64,000 bases of DNA from CALBPI01 sp038533155 (GCA_038533155.1 JBCAZH010000005.1:1-64000); one strand, 5' to 3'; counted from the first letter of the stretch, positions 17,900 to 27,583 are shown. Notes: generated by a model not told the origin, from the letters alone. A program made the numbers and translations.

Positions 17900-18439
17900 G
17901 TGGCTGGCGACACGGATCGACGGCCTGACCGGGTCGTCACTGTCGGAGAGATTCGCGGCGCGTTCGGCGTTCAGGGTTGGGTCAAGCTTTTTTCGTTCAC
18001 GGACCCGCGCGAGAACTTGCTTAAGTACCGAACGTTTGCGACGCCGGACGGTCGGATACTGAAACTCGTGGAGGGCAGGCGCCAGGGTAAGACGCTGGTT
18101 GGCAAGCTCGATGGTGTCGGTGATAGGGATGCGGCTTTAGCGCTGCACGGCACTCGGCTCGCGGTTTCGCGAACGGACATGCCAGAGCTGGAGGCTGACG
18201 AGTTTTACTGGTCGGACATCATTGGGGCGACAGTGGAGACCGCTAACGGCGAGGAACTCGGTGTCGTTGACCATTTGCTGGAGACCGGCGCGCACGACGT
18301 TCTGGTCATTCGAGACTCGAGCCAGCAAGAGGTTCTGGTGCCGTTTGTTGTTGGAACGACGGTGCGGAGCGTCGACCTCGAAGCTGGCTTGATCGTCGTC
18401 GACTGGGAAGGGATCGCCGATGACGGCGACAGGGATTGA
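17900..18439 (+). CDS. rimM: Ribosome maturation factor RimM
   Basis: Assembly factor for the 30S head that binds S19. It is 179 residues with the usual two beta-barrel parts: N-terminal VGEIRGAFGVQGWVKLFSFTD and C-terminal PRC-barrel (EFYWSDIIGATVET, VLVPFV, ending VDWEGI). GTG start at 17900 after CTGGAGG. It overlaps trmD by 20 bases, suggesting coupled translation. Confidence 0.94.
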   Translation: MAGDTDRRPDRVVTVGEIRGAFGVQGWVKLFSFTDPRENLLKYRTFATPDGRILKLVEGRRQGKTLVGKLDGVGDRDAALALHGTRLAVSRTDMPELEADEFYWSDIIGATVETANGEELGVVDHLLETGAHDVLVIRDSSQQEVLVPFVVGTTVRSVDLEAGLIVVDWEGIADDGDRD

Positions 18440-19181
18440 GCGGATAACAGTGGTGACACTGTTCCCGCAGATGGTTACGACCGTCGCGGAGCACGGTGTC
18501 GTTGGACGCGCCATTGCAGACGGTGCGATAAAATTGGCATGCGAAAATCCTCGGGATTTCGCAACAGACAAACATCGAACGGTCGATGACCGACCGTTTG
18601 GTGGTGGACCCGGAATGGTCATGCAATTCGCGCCGGTAGTCGGGGCGATTCGTGCGGCTCGCGAGTCGGGTCCCGAGGGTGCGAGAACGGTGCTGCTCAG
18701 CCCGCAAGGCGAGCGTTTCAGCCACCAAAAGGCGGTTGCGCTCGGGCGACAAGCGCATTTGATTCTCGTCGCCGGCAGGTATGAAGGGCTCGACGAACGC
18801 ATCGTTGAGGCTGAGATTGATGAAGAGTTGTCACTCGGCGATTTTGTGCTGAGTGGCGGCGAGTTAGCCGCGATGGCGGTCGTGGACAGTGTGGTCCGGT
18901 TGTTGCCGGGGACGTTAGGGCATAGCGATTCGGCGGTGGAGGATTCTTTCGCCGAGGGTTTGCTAGACCACCCACACTACACGCGCCCGGCGAGTGTCGA
19001 TGGGCGCGAGGTCCCGGCCGTATTGCAGAGCGGCGACCACGCCGCGATAGCGTCGTGGCGACGACAACAGCGGCTAGGTCGCACTTGGTTGCGGCGGCCA
19101 GATCTCTTGGCGACGATGTCGTTGAGTGAGGAAGATCAAGCGTTACTCGAGGCGTTTAGAGCTTCGAGAGACGATGGATGA
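18420..19181 (+). CDS. trmD: tRNA (guanine-37-N1)-methyltransferase TrmD
   Basis: SPOUT-class enzyme that methylates G37 next to the anticodon and prevents frameshifting. It is 253 residues. Motifs: VVTLFPQMV, DRPFGGGPGMVMQ, the SAM-pocket stretch LVAGRYEGLDERIVE, LGDFVLSGGELAAM and LLDHPHYTRP. The ATG at 18420 lies inside the end of rimM; it gives a normal N-terminus. Followed after 48 bases by rplS. Confidence 0.96.
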   Translation: MTATGIERITVVTLFPQMVTTVAEHGVVGRAIADGAIKLACENPRDFATDKHRTVDDRPFGGGPGMVMQFAPVVGAIRAARESGPEGARTVLLSPQGERFSHQKAVALGRQAHLILVAGRYEGLDERIVEAEIDEELSLGDFVLSGGELAAMAVVDSVVRLLPGTLGHSDSAVEDSFAEGLLDHPHYTRPASVDGREVPAVLQSGDHAAIASWRRQQRLGRTWLRRPDLLATMSLSEEDQALLEAFRASRDDG

Positions 19182-19229
19182 GATTCGGATTGAGTAAACC
19201 GGCGCTCCGGCGTCATTGGAAAGAGAACG

Positions 19230-19574
19230 ATGAGTAAGATTATTGACGCAATCGATGCGGAACAGATGACTCGGGAGATCCCCGATTTTGGTCCTGGAGA
19301 TACCGTCGTTGTGCAAGTCCGCGTGAAAGAGGGTGAGCGTGAACGCCTGCAGTCTTATGAAGGCGTGGTCATCGCGAAGAAAAATCGCGGCCTCAACTCC
19401 TCCTTCACTGTGCGCAAGATTTCTCACGGGGAAGGCGTGGAGCGCGTGTTCCAGACCTACAGCCCGATGCTAGGTGAGATCAAGGTCAAGCGCCGCGGTG
19501 ATGTGCGTCGTGCCAAGCTGTACTACCTGCGTGGCCGTACCGGTAAAGCGGCGCGTATTCGCGAGAAAATCTAA
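19230..19574 (+). CDS. rplS: 50S ribosomal protein L19
   Basis: Protein at the 30S-50S interface, 114 residues (E. coli 115). Recognised by FGPGDTVVVQVRVKEG, RLQSYEGVVIAKKNRG, SFTVRKISHGEGVERVFQ and the basic end KVKRRGDVRRAKLYYLRGRTGKAARI. ATG start with GGAAAGAGAACG upstream. Last gene of the rpsP operon. Confidence 0.97.
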   Translation: MSKIIDAIDAEQMTREIPDFGPGDTVVVQVRVKEGERERLQSYEGVVIAKKNRGLNSSFTVRKISHGEGVERVFQTYSPMLGEIKVKRRGDVRRAKLYYLRGRTGKAARIREKI

Positions 19575-19584
19575 GCCACCGCAC

Positions 19585-20463
19585 ATGTTGCGACTGGCAA
19601 GTGCAGCGCGGCGGCTGGCCCGCTTGTTCGCCGGGTTGACGCTGCTTCTGAGCGTCTCTGCATGCGGTGGCCTAGTGTCATCGATCGCTGGTGGATTCGC
19701 GGAAGACTTGGGTAGTGCTGTGTTCAATCAGCCGGACCCGGCGATCGTCGAAGACGGCGCGCCGGCCTACCTGATGCTGCTCGATAGTCTGATCGAGGGT
19801 AATCCCGAATCGGCTGTCGCACTGAGCGCGGCGGCAGATTTGTACGCGGCCTACGGCGCCGTTTTTGCCCGCGAGCCCGAGCGGGCAAAACTCTTGACCG
19901 CACGAGCACTCGACTACGCAGAGCGCGCGGTGTGCGTCGAAATTGATGATGGTTGCGAGTGGCCGACTGCGACATTTGATGCTTTCGAGGCGTCGCTCGA
20001 CGAGATCGATGATGACAACGCGGCACTCGCAGAAACCTACGGCGTTGCTTCGTTGGCCTATATTCGGGCGCACAGTGACGACTGGGCGGCGCTAGCCCGT
20101 TTGCCACATATCGAGTCCCTTTTGTTGGCAGTGGTCGAGCAGACGCCGGAAGCGGAGCGGGGTGCGCTGTACAACTATCTCGGTATCTTGAATACGCTTC
20201 GTCCGCCTGCGCTCGGCGGCAAGCCGGAGGTTGGTCGCGATTATTTCGAGCGCGCCATCGCACTGACCGACGGTCGTGATCTTGCCGTGAAGGTCGAATA
20301 TGCGCGTGGCTATGCGCGGTTGCTCTATGAGCAAGAATTACATGATCGCCTATTGAACGAAGTGCTATCTGCCGATGTCGAAGCAGAAGGGCTGACATTG
20401 ACCAACACCCTGGCGGTACGTGATGCCAAAGAACTGCTGGAGAGCGGCGCCGACTATTTCTGA
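19585..20463 (+). CDS. TatT lipoprotein of a TRAP transporter
   Basis: A 292-residue lipoprotein with a signal peptide and lipobox LLSVSACGG (Cys27). The rest is helical and TPR-like and matches the TatT (TRAP-associated TPR) family, known as a trimeric periplasmic lipoprotein that associates with the substrate-binding protein. The ATG at 19585 gives the signal peptide; an upstream open frame from 19474 overlaps rplS and was discarded. It precedes dctP, dctQ and dctM, the expected TatT-TRAP order. Its start is 11 bases after the rplS stop, so some read-through from the ribosomal operon is likely. Confidence 0.85.
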   Translation: MLRLASAARRLARLFAGLTLLLSVSACGGLVSSIAGGFAEDLGSAVFNQPDPAIVEDGAPAYLMLLDSLIEGNPESAVALSAAADLYAAYGAVFAREPERAKLLTARALDYAERAVCVEIDDGCEWPTATFDAFEASLDEIDDDNAALAETYGVASLAYIRAHSDDWAALARLPHIESLLLAVVEQTPEAERGALYNYLGILNTLRPPALGGKPEVGRDYFERAIALTDGRDLAVKVEYARGYARLLYEQELHDRLLNEVLSADVEAEGLTLTNTLAVRDAKELLESGADYF

Positions 20464-20610
20464 GCGCGTGGCGTAACAACCGCTTCAGTTCGCCGGTCTA
20501 CGGCCGCAACGAGGGAAGGCGTGCACGGTTCACAGAATCTTCACCCAACGCCCAGTATTATGGTCAATAGCGCTGCAGATAGACGCTGGTGAAAACGGAG
20601 ATTTCCGATA

Positions 20611-21645
20611 ATGAGCAATCGACTGATCCACCTACTGACAATCCTTGTCTCTGCCACCTGCTTTGCGTTGGTGGTGCCTTCCAATGCGAATGCTGAAGTA
20701 TTCAAGCTCGCCACAATCGCACCGGAGAACTCCGAGTGGATGCGCAGCATGCGGGCCGGTGCCAAGGAAATTAAGCAACGCACGGAAGGTCGTGTCGACA
20801 TTAAGTTGTTCGGTGGCGGCATCCAAGGCAATGACAGCAAAGTGTTGCGGAAGATGCGAATCGGTCAGTTGCATGGTGGTGCGTTCACCGCCGGCAGCAT
20901 GATGAGTTTCTATCCCGACTTATCCATCTACGGCTTGCCTTTGTTGTTTAACTCGCAAGAGGAAGTCGACTTCGTGAGAGCGCGTCTTGATACCGAGCTC
21001 AAACAAGGACTGGAAGATGCCGGGTTTGTCAGTTTCGGATTTGCAGGTGGCGGATTTGCTGTCATTCTTGGCAACACGCCGGTGCGCAGCCTCGATGATC
21101 TCAACAGCAAGAAAGTGTGGGTGCCGGAAGGTGACGAGATTAGCTACGCTGGTATGGAGGCGCTGGACCTTTCGCCGGTGACTCTGCCACTCACGGATGT
21201 GTTGACAGGCTTGCAGACCGGCTTGCTCGATGTGGTCGCGACGCCCCCTGTTGGCGCGCTGGTCTTGCAGTGGCATACCAAAGTCAAATACGCGACGAAT
21301 GTGCCACTGGTCTACACAATGGCGTTCATCGCTATCGACAAGAAACGATTTGATCGTTTGAGCGAGGCTGACCAAGCGGTGGTCGATGAAGTGCTTAGCG
21401 GCATTTACGAACAGTTCGATGTCGACAACCGCGCCGAGAATGAAAACGCACTAGCAGCACTGCAAAGTGTAGGAATCGAGTTCGTCGATCTGAATCCTGG
21501 GCAACTCGATAGTTGGCGCGACGCCGTGTCGGTCGCAAATGAGACGTTGGCGAACGAAGATGTGATTTCCCGCGACATGTTTGACCGGGTACAGGCGTTG
21601 TTGGTCGAATATCGATCCGCACCCAGCGCAGCTAGCGCCGACTGA
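20611..21645 (+). CDS. dctP: TRAP transporter substrate-binding protein (DctP/TatT-associated)
   Basis: Periplasmic solute receptor, 344 residues, with a signal peptide cleaved after about residue 28 (SNANA|EVFK). DctP-family features are FKLATIAPENSEWM, the RMRIGQLHGGAFTAG region and DVLTGLQTGLLDVVATPP. In TatT-linked members the ligand is often unknown (C4-dicarboxylates, lactate or hydrophobic acids are possibilities); nothing in this sequence fixes it. A 147-base gap separates it from the tatT gene; dctQ follows after 11 bases. Confidence 0.88.
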   Translation: MSNRLIHLLTILVSATCFALVVPSNANAEVFKLATIAPENSEWMRSMRAGAKEIKQRTEGRVDIKLFGGGIQGNDSKVLRKMRIGQLHGGAFTAGSMMSFYPDLSIYGLPLLFNSQEEVDFVRARLDTELKQGLEDAGFVSFGFAGGGFAVILGNTPVRSLDDLNSKKVWVPEGDEISYAGMEALDLSPVTLPLTDVLTGLQTGLLDVVATPPVGALVLQWHTKVKYATNVPLVYTMAFIAIDKKRFDRLSEADQAVVDEVLSGIYEQFDVDNRAENENALAALQSVGIEFVDLNPGQLDSWRDAVSVANETLANEDVISRDMFDRVQALLVEYRSAPSAASAD

Positions 21646-21656
21646 CGACGATACCG

Positions 21657-22160
21657 ATGCTGGAGCGGCTGGCCCGCTGGGGCAAAGCGGCGGAGGACGC
21701 CGTTCTCGTCTTGTTGCTTGGTGCGATGATCGCGCTGGCTTGTAGCCAGATCGTGATGCGCAATTTCTTCGACTCCGGCCTCATATGGGGCGACGAGGCG
21801 CTTCGCCTCATGGTCTTATGGCTCGCACTCGCCGGCGCGGTAGCGGCGAGTCGCGCGAACAAGCATATCGCCATAGACGTCATGTCGCGCTTTTTGCCAC
21901 CGCTGGGTCAAAGGCTCTCTCGACTGATCACCAACGCGTTCACCGCCGCAGTTTGTGCCTGTGTCGCTTGGTATGCCGCAGACTTTGTCATGCAGGCCTA
22001 TGAGTATGAGGACCAACTTCTGGGCGGGTTACCTGCTTGGTGGTTCCAAATTGTGATGCCAATCGCGTTCGGGCTCATGGCGTGGCGCTACGCGGTCTTC
22101 GTCATCGTCGATGTTTTTAAGCCGACGGCGCCGAAGCCTGAGAGCGAGGACCGTCCATGA
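21657..22160 (+). CDS. dctQ: TRAP transporter small permease DctQ
   Basis: 167-residue inner-membrane protein with four predicted helices (about 14-35, 50-70, 88-110, 128-150), matching the small subunit of tripartite ATP-independent transporters. Motifs such as EDAVLVLLLGAMIALACSQI and GDEALRLMVLWLALAGAV are typical of the family. The stop overlaps the ATG of dctM (ATGA), indicating coupled translation of the two permease subunits. Confidence 0.9.
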   Translation: MLERLARWGKAAEDAVLVLLLGAMIALACSQIVMRNFFDSGLIWGDEALRLMVLWLALAGAVAASRANKHIAIDVMSRFLPPLGQRLSRLITNAFTAAVCACVAWYAADFVMQAYEYEDQLLGGLPAWWFQIVMPIAFGLMAWRYAVFVIVDVFKPTAPKPESEDRP

Positions 22161-23410
22161 TCGTTTTCGGGCTGGCCTTGTTATTGTTGGCACTCTTCGG
22201 CGCGCCATTGTTCGCGTTGATCGCCGCAAGTGCGATGTTCTCTTACTACCGGGAGGACATCGAGTTGTCGGCGTTGGCTATCGAGTTCTTCTCGATTGCA
22301 GAGATGCCGGTCTTGCTCGCGATTCCATTGTTTACGTTTGCCGGGTACCTCTTAAGTGCCAGCCAGGCGCCAGGTCGATTGGTGCGTTTAACCGATGCGT
22401 TGCTTGGTTGGATGCCAGGCGGGCTCGCAATCGTCTCGCTCGCGGCCTGCGCTTTTTTTACCGCCTTCACGGGGGCTTCTGGGGTGACGATCATCGCCTT
22501 GGGCGCAATCCTCTACCCGGCGTTGAGACAGTCCGGCTATGAACCGAAATTCAATCTTGGACTGGTCACATCGGCAGGCAGTCTTGGACTCCTCTTCGCA
22601 CCATCGCTACCACTGATCTTGTATGGGATCGTCGCTGGCGTGTCGATTGACACACTGTTCCGCGCAGGCGTGCTGCCAGGGCTATTGATGCTGGTGATGC
22701 TGGCTGGGTGGTGTCTTTGGGTGAATCGCGGCCAGCGGCAAACTTTGAAAAAATTCTCCTGGCGTGCTGTTGGCGCGGCGCTTCGAGAGAGTAAATGGGA
22801 ACTCCCATTACCTATCGTCGTGCTCGGCGGTATTTACTCAGGGTACTTCGCCGTCTCGGAAGCCGCCGCGGTCACCGCTCTATATGCGTTGATCGTGGAA
22901 GTTGTGATTCTTCGCGAGATCACATGGAAACAGCTGCCGGAACTGATGCGCGAGTCGATGCTACTCGTCGGCGGCATTCTGGTGATTTTGGGGATGTCGC
23001 TCGCCTCCACCAACATCATGATCGATACCGGTGTACCGCAGCAGCTACTCGCTTGGGTTAGCGGGTTTGTCGATACACAAACTAGCTTCCTACTTCTGCT
23101 CTTGCTGTTTTTGCTCGTCCTGGGCGCCATTCTCGATATCTTCTCGGCATTGGTTCTCGTCGTCCCATTGATTCTTCCGGTCGCGGCTCAGTACCAGGTC
23201 GATCCGATTCATTTGGGCATGGTGTTTCTCGCCGCGATGCAACTCGGCTATCTGACGCCACCTGTCGGCTTGAATTTGTTTATTGCGAGTTACCGGTTTG
23301 AACGGCCCATCACCGAAGTCTACAGCGCAACCTTTCCGTTCCTTGTGATCTTGTTGATCTCGGTAGTCGTCATTACTTTCTGGCCACAACTGTCGTTGTT
23401 GCTCGTCTAA
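22157..23410 (+). CDS. dctM: TRAP transporter large permease DctM
   Basis: 417-residue polytopic permease (about 12 helices) that drives solute uptake with a Na+ or H+ gradient. Family motifs include AIPLFTFAGYLLS near residue 55, the conserved FTGASGVTIIALGAILYPAL (about 102), LLFAPSLPLILYGIVAG and the C-terminal PVGLNLFIA. With TatT, DctP and DctQ it makes a complete transporter. A hairpin plus T run after the stop may end the operon. Confidence 0.93.
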   Translation: MIVFGLALLLLALFGAPLFALIAASAMFSYYREDIELSALAIEFFSIAEMPVLLAIPLFTFAGYLLSASQAPGRLVRLTDALLGWMPGGLAIVSLAACAFFTAFTGASGVTIIALGAILYPALRQSGYEPKFNLGLVTSAGSLGLLFAPSLPLILYGIVAGVSIDTLFRAGVLPGLLMLVMLAGWCLWVNRGQRQTLKKFSWRAVGAALRESKWELPLPIVVLGGIYSGYFAVSEAAAVTALYALIVEVVILREITWKQLPELMRESMLLVGGILVILGMSLASTNIMIDTGVPQQLLAWVSGFVDTQTSFLLLLLLFLLVLGAILDIFSALVLVVPLILPVAAQYQVDPIHLGMVFLAAMQLGYLTPPVGLNLFIASYRFERPITEVYSATFPFLVILLISVVVITFWPQLSLLLV

Positions 23411-23423
23411 GTCCGACGTGTCA

Positions 23424-23446
23424 ACCGGTTTTCCGGTACTCTTTTT
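23424..23446 (+). terminator. Candidate terminator after dctM
   Basis: ACCGG-TTTT-CCGGT hairpin (23424-23437) followed after ACTC by five T residues, 13 bases after the dctM stop and 28 bases before sppA. The short stem makes it moderate; it could also lie in the sppA leader. Confidence 0.4.
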
Positions 23447-23473
23447 AGGAATCTTTGTTTAGCGAATCCCACC

Positions 23474-25333
23474 ATGTCTGAAAAACCCAATGCATTCTTC
23501 CGTCTACTCGGCGGGATTTGGTCGGTCATCAACGGCCTTCGGAAAATTCTCCACCTCATCCTGTTGTTGGCCTTGTTTGTCATCATCATTCGAGTGTTGT
23601 CGCCGACGGATATTGTGCTGCCGACCAAAGCTGCTTTGGTGGTTGCCCCGCAGGGCGTTTTGACCGAGCAGTTGTCCGGAACGCCGCTGGATCGCGCTTT
23701 GGCCGAAGCGACCGGTGATCCGATTGTCGAAACGCTGGTGAGAGATCTTGTCGATGCCATCGACTATGCGGCAGCAGACGATGCGATCGAGCTTATGTAT
23801 CTCCGGGCAGACCTGTTGGCAGGTGGTGACCTGACCAAGCTACGCACGGTAGTGCGTGCAATCGATCGGTTTCGCGAAAGCGGTAAGAAAGTGATTGCGT
23901 ACGGCGGTTATTTTTCGCAGAGCGGCTACTACTTAGCGGCGCACGCCGATGAGGTGATCCTTGATCCTAGCGGCATTGTCATCGCGGATGGATTTGCGAG
24001 CTATCGCAATTACTACGCTGAAGCAATTGAGAAGCTCTCGGTCACCTGGAATATCTTCAAGGTTGGAACGCATAAGAGTTTTATCGAGCCTTACACGCGC
24101 TCCAGTATGTCGGACTACGACCGGGAGCAACGCTCTCGCTTGATCGGCGCGATCTGGTCGAGTTTCAAAAGCGATATTGAAACACGGCGCGGTCTCGAAG
24201 CAGGTACGTTGCAACGCATCACCGACGACATCGCGGAAACCCTCCGGCAGGTGGATGGCGACTTCGGTCAGTTTGCGCTGCAAAATGGCATGGTGGACGA
24301 ATTGGCAACCGCCAGCGATGTCCGCCAGCGCATGATCGATCTTGTCGGTCCCGACGAAGATGATGAAGGCACGTTCGCCCAAGTTGGCTTCCGCACCTAT
24401 TTGAGTGTCCAGCGAACGTTAGACCCTGAGATTGAAAAAGATGACGTTGTAGCTGTGGTGGTGGCGTCTGGCAGCATCGTTGATGGCAGTGCACCGCCGG
24501 GACAGATCGGCGGCGATTCAACTGCGCGGCTGTTGCGCAAGGCTCGGCTGGATGACAACGTGAAGGCGGTTGTCCTGCGCGTCGACTCGGGCGGTGGCAG
24601 TGCTTTTGCCTCGGAAGTGATTTCGGCCGAAATTCGCAGTCTCCAGGAAGCCGGTAAGCCCATCGTCGCGTCTATGGGCGGCGTCGCGGCATCGGGTGGT
24701 TATTGGATTTCCATGGCTGCTGATCATGTGGTCGCGCAGGAAAACACGATTACGGGTTCGATTGGGATCTTCGGCATGTTCCCAACATTCGAGAACTCGC
24801 TCGCCAGGTTGGGCGTCTACACCGACGGTGTCGGTTCCACTGAAATTGCAGGTGCGTTGCGGGCCGATCGAGCACTGACACCGCAGATCAAAGATGTCCT
24901 TCAGCAAAACATCGAACACGGCTACCGTGATTTCGTGGGTGGCGTGGCGAAGTATCGTGAGATGGATTTCGACGCGGTCGATCGAGTTGCGCAAGGGCAA
25001 GTCTGGATGGGGCCGAGCGCTTTGGGTCACGGTCTTGTCGACTCGATCGGCACCCTGCAAGACGCGGTAGCGCTCGCTGCCGAGTCTGCGCAATTGGCGG
25101 ACGACGACTTCAGTGTCCGTTATATCGAACCGCAATTGTCGGATGAAGAGCAACTGCTGATGAGTCTGCTGGAAGGCAGTGCGCGCTTAGGTCTCAACGT
25201 CGCGCCACTCATGCGCCGCGGCGATGGTTTGCGGCGACTGGAGCGCACGCTTGAGTCGACTTACAACGAGTTCGCTCGGTTTAACGATCCGATGCATCGG
25301 TACGCGGATTGTTTCTGCAAGATCGAGTTTTAA
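23474..25333 (+). CDS. sppA: Signal peptide peptidase SppA, 67-kDa type
   Basis: Inner-membrane Ser-Lys protease that cleaves released signal peptides in the periplasm. It is 619 residues (E. coli 618). One N-terminal membrane segment (about 21-45) precedes two tandem S49 domains. The catalytic Lys is expected in THKSFIEPYTRS (about 202) and the nucleophile Ser in GGVAASGGYW (about 405); both are present. The tandem-domain architecture is the gammaproteobacterial long form. Confidence 0.94.
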   Translation: MSEKPNAFFRLLGGIWSVINGLRKILHLILLLALFVIIIRVLSPTDIVLPTKAALVVAPQGVLTEQLSGTPLDRALAEATGDPIVETLVRDLVDAIDYAAADDAIELMYLRADLLAGGDLTKLRTVVRAIDRFRESGKKVIAYGGYFSQSGYYLAAHADEVILDPSGIVIADGFASYRNYYAEAIEKLSVTWNIFKVGTHKSFIEPYTRSSMSDYDREQRSRLIGAIWSSFKSDIETRRGLEAGTLQRITDDIAETLRQVDGDFGQFALQNGMVDELATASDVRQRMIDLVGPDEDDEGTFAQVGFRTYLSVQRTLDPEIEKDDVVAVVVASGSIVDGSAPPGQIGGDSTARLLRKARLDDNVKAVVLRVDSGGGSAFASEVISAEIRSLQEAGKPIVASMGGVAASGGYWISMAADHVVAQENTITGSIGIFGMFPTFENSLARLGVYTDGVGSTEIAGALRADRALTPQIKDVLQQNIEHGYRDFVGGVAKYREMDFDAVDRVAQGQVWMGPSALGHGLVDSIGTLQDAVALAAESAQLADDDFSVRYIEPQLSDEEQLLMSLLEGSARLGLNVAPLMRRGDGLRRLERTLESTYNEFARFNDPMHRYADCFCKIEF

Positions 25334-25342
25334 TCTAATGGG

Positions 25343-25365
25343 CTGGGCGGCGTTATGCCGCCCAG
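25343..25365. terminator. Inverted repeat between convergent sppA and tdh
   Basis: A perfect 9-bp stem, CTGGGCGGC-GTTAT-GCCGCCCAG, lies at the junction of the convergent genes and includes the last codons of tdh. Neither strand has a long T run after it, so it is a weak terminator or a block to converging transcription. Confidence 0.4.
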
Positions 25366-26381
25366 TCGAGAATGACCTTACCCGACTTGCCGCTGTCCAT
25401 GATGCGGAATGCTTCCTCGTAATCGGACAACATAAACCGATGGGTGATTACGGGGGATAAGTCGAGACCGCTTTGTAGCATGCTGGTCATCTTGTACCAG
25501 GTCTCAAACATTTCGCGGCCGTAGATGCCCTTCAGCACAAGTCCTTTGAAGATTATCTGATTCCAGTCGACCGCCGTGTCGTCCGGCGGTATACCGAGTA
25601 GTGCCACGCTGCCACCATGGTGCATGACCCGTAAAAGTTCGCGCAGCGCGGATCCATTACCGGACATCTCAAGGCCGACATCGAAGCCTTCGGTCATGCC
25701 GAGCGACGCCATCGCATCGTCGAGCGTGCCTGTGCTGACGTTCAGCGTTAATGTTGCGCCCATTGCTTTGGCAAGTGACAGGCGATAGTCGTTGACATCG
25801 GTTACCACGATATGACGCGCGCCGACAAATTTGGCGATCGCTACCGCCATGATTCCGATGGGTCCGGCGCCTGTGATCAACACATCTTCGCCGACCAAAT
25901 CGAACGACAAAGCGGTGTGAGTCGCATTGCCGAACGGATCGAGAATGGCGGCCATCTCGTCGCTCACGTCATCGGGCAACTTGAACACGTTGCTCGCGGG
26001 CACGGCGATGTATTCAGCGAAGGCACCGGGTCGATTGACGCCAATACCCACGGTGTTGATGCATAGGTGACGCCGGCCAGCGCGACAGTTCCGGCAGACG
26101 CCGCAAGTGATGTGGCCTTCTGCCGATACGCGATTGCCGAGCTCGAGCCCATAGACTTCGCTGCCCAACTCGACAATTTCGCCAGAGAACTCGTGTCCCA
26201 CGGCCATCGGGACGGGGATAGTGGCTTTCGCCCAGTCATCCCAGCGATAGATGTGAATATCCGTGCCGCAGATGGCTGTGCGACGTACTCGGATCATCAC
26301 GTCGTTCGGGCCTATGCTTGGCTCGGGAATGTCCTCCAACCAGATTCCAGGTTCGGCATGTTTCTTGGTCAACGCTTTCAT
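25353..26381 (-). CDS. tdh: L-threonine 3-dehydrogenase
   Basis: NAD-dependent zinc enzyme that oxidises L-threonine to 2-amino-3-ketobutyrate. It is 342 residues (E. coli 341). Zinc-MDR features are AICGTDIHIYRWDDWA (catalytic Zn Cys), GHEFSGEIVELG, a four-Cys structural zinc loop GVCRNCRAGRRHLC, and GAGPIGIMAVAI for NAD binding. It overlaps kbl by four bases, the second enzyme of the pathway, so threonine is degraded to glycine and acetyl-CoA by this operon. Confidence 0.95.
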   Translation of the reverse strand: MKALTKKHAEPGIWLEDIPEPSIGPNDVMIRVRRTAICGTDIHIYRWDDWAKATIPVPMAVGHEFSGEIVELGSEVYGLELGNRVSAEGHITCGVCRNCRAGRRHLCINTVGIGVNRPGAFAEYIAVPASNVFKLPDDVSDEMAAILDPFGNATHTALSFDLVGEDVLITGAGPIGIMAVAIAKFVGARHIVVTDVNDYRLSLAKAMGATLTLNVSTGTLDDAMASLGMTEGFDVGLEMSGNGSALRELLRVMHHGGSVALLGIPPDDTAVDWNQIIFKGLVLKGIYGREMFETWYKMTSMLQSGLDLSPVITHRFMLSDYEEAFRIMDSGKSGKVILDWAA

Positions 26382-27583
26382 GCTGCGTCTTTCCCAATGA
26401 CACCAAACCGCTTGCCGACGGTCTCGAACGCGGCGATCGCGCGGTCGAGTTCTTCGATCGTATGTCCGGCTGACATTTGCGTGCGGATCCTCGCTTCGCC
26501 GCGTGGAACCACCGGGAACGCAAACCCGACGACGTACACACCCTCGTCCAGCAGCGCGTTTGCCATGTCCGTCGCGAGCTTCGCGTCGCCGAGCATGACC
26601 GGAATGATCGGATGCTTGCCCGGCTTCAAATCGAACCCGAGCGCAGTCATTTTGCTACGGAAGTATTCGGTGTTGCGCCACAAGCGCTGCTGCAAGCTGC
26701 GATCCGTTTCAATCAAGTCCAGAACGGCAATCGATGCGGCGGCGATCGTTGGAGCGAGCGTGTTGGAGAACAAATAGGGCCTGGAGCGTTGTCGGAGCCA
26801 GCCAACAATCTCTTTGCGTCCACTCGTATAGCCCCCAGACGCGCCGCCCAGCGCTTTTCCGAGGGTTCCTGTAATCACATCGATCTCGCCGATCAGGTCG
26901 TGATATTCGTGCGTGCCTCGCCCCGTGTCGCCCAAAAACCCGGTCGCGTGGCAGTCATCCATGAACGTGAGCGCATTGTGCTGTTTCGCGAGCTTAACGA
27001 TTTCAGGCAAGTTGGCGATCGTGCCGTCCATTGAAAATACGCCGTCGGTCGCGACGAGTCGCATGCGTGCGCTGCTTGCATCCGTAAGCTTCGCCTCGAG
27101 GTCCGCCATGTCGTTATGGGCGTAGCGGTAGCGCTGCGCCTTCGACAAGCGGATGCCGTCGATAATCGACGCATGATTCAACGCGTCACTGATCACCGCA
27201 TCCTCGGCGCCGAGGATCGTTTCGAACAAACCGCCGTTTGCGTCGAAGCAGGACGGATAGAGGATGGTGTCTTCGGTGCCGAGAAACTCGCTAATGCGGC
27301 GCTCGAGCTCGGTATGAATTGTCTGCGTGCCGCAGATAAAGCGCACGCTCGCCATGCCAAAACCCTGTGTGTCCAAAGCGGCATGTGCAGCGGCGATGAT
27401 GTCCGGGTGGTTGGCAAGCCCTAGGTAGTTGTTTGCGCACAAATTGATGACTTCGCCACCAAGTCCATCGACGCCGATCGTGCCTTGCTGAGGGCCAACG
27501 ATAGGGCGTTCCGTCTTGAAAAGTCCCTGATCTCGCAGGGCTTCGGTGTCATCGGCGAGTTGCTTGAGGAAGCGCTCGGTCAC
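26378..27583 (-). CDS. kbl: Glycine C-acetyltransferase (2-amino-3-ketobutyrate CoA ligase)
   Basis: PLP enzyme that cleaves 2-amino-3-ketobutyrate with CoA into glycine and acetyl-CoA. It is 401 residues (E. coli 398). It has VINLCANNYLGLANHP, DDCHATGFLG, and the PLP lysine in GTLGKALGGASGG (about 246). GTG start with AGGAGAT upstream. First gene of the kbl-tdh operon and divergent from hslR across 66 bases. Confidence 0.95.
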   Translation of the reverse strand: MTERFLKQLADDTEALRDQGLFKTERPIVGPQQGTIGVDGLGGEVINLCANNYLGLANHPDIIAAAHAALDTQGFGMASVRFICGTQTIHTELERRISEFLGTEDTILYPSCFDANGGLFETILGAEDAVISDALNHASIIDGIRLSKAQRYRYAHNDMADLEAKLTDASSARMRLVATDGVFSMDGTIANLPEIVKLAKQHNALTFMDDCHATGFLGDTGRGTHEYHDLIGEIDVITGTLGKALGGASGGYTSGRKEIVGWLRQRSRPYLFSNTLAPTIAAASIAVLDLIETDRSLQQRLWRNTEYFRSKMTALGFDLKPGKHPIIPVMLGDAKLATDMANALLDEGVYVVGFAFPVVPRGEARIRTQMSAGHTIEELDRAIAAFETVGKRFGVIGKDAA

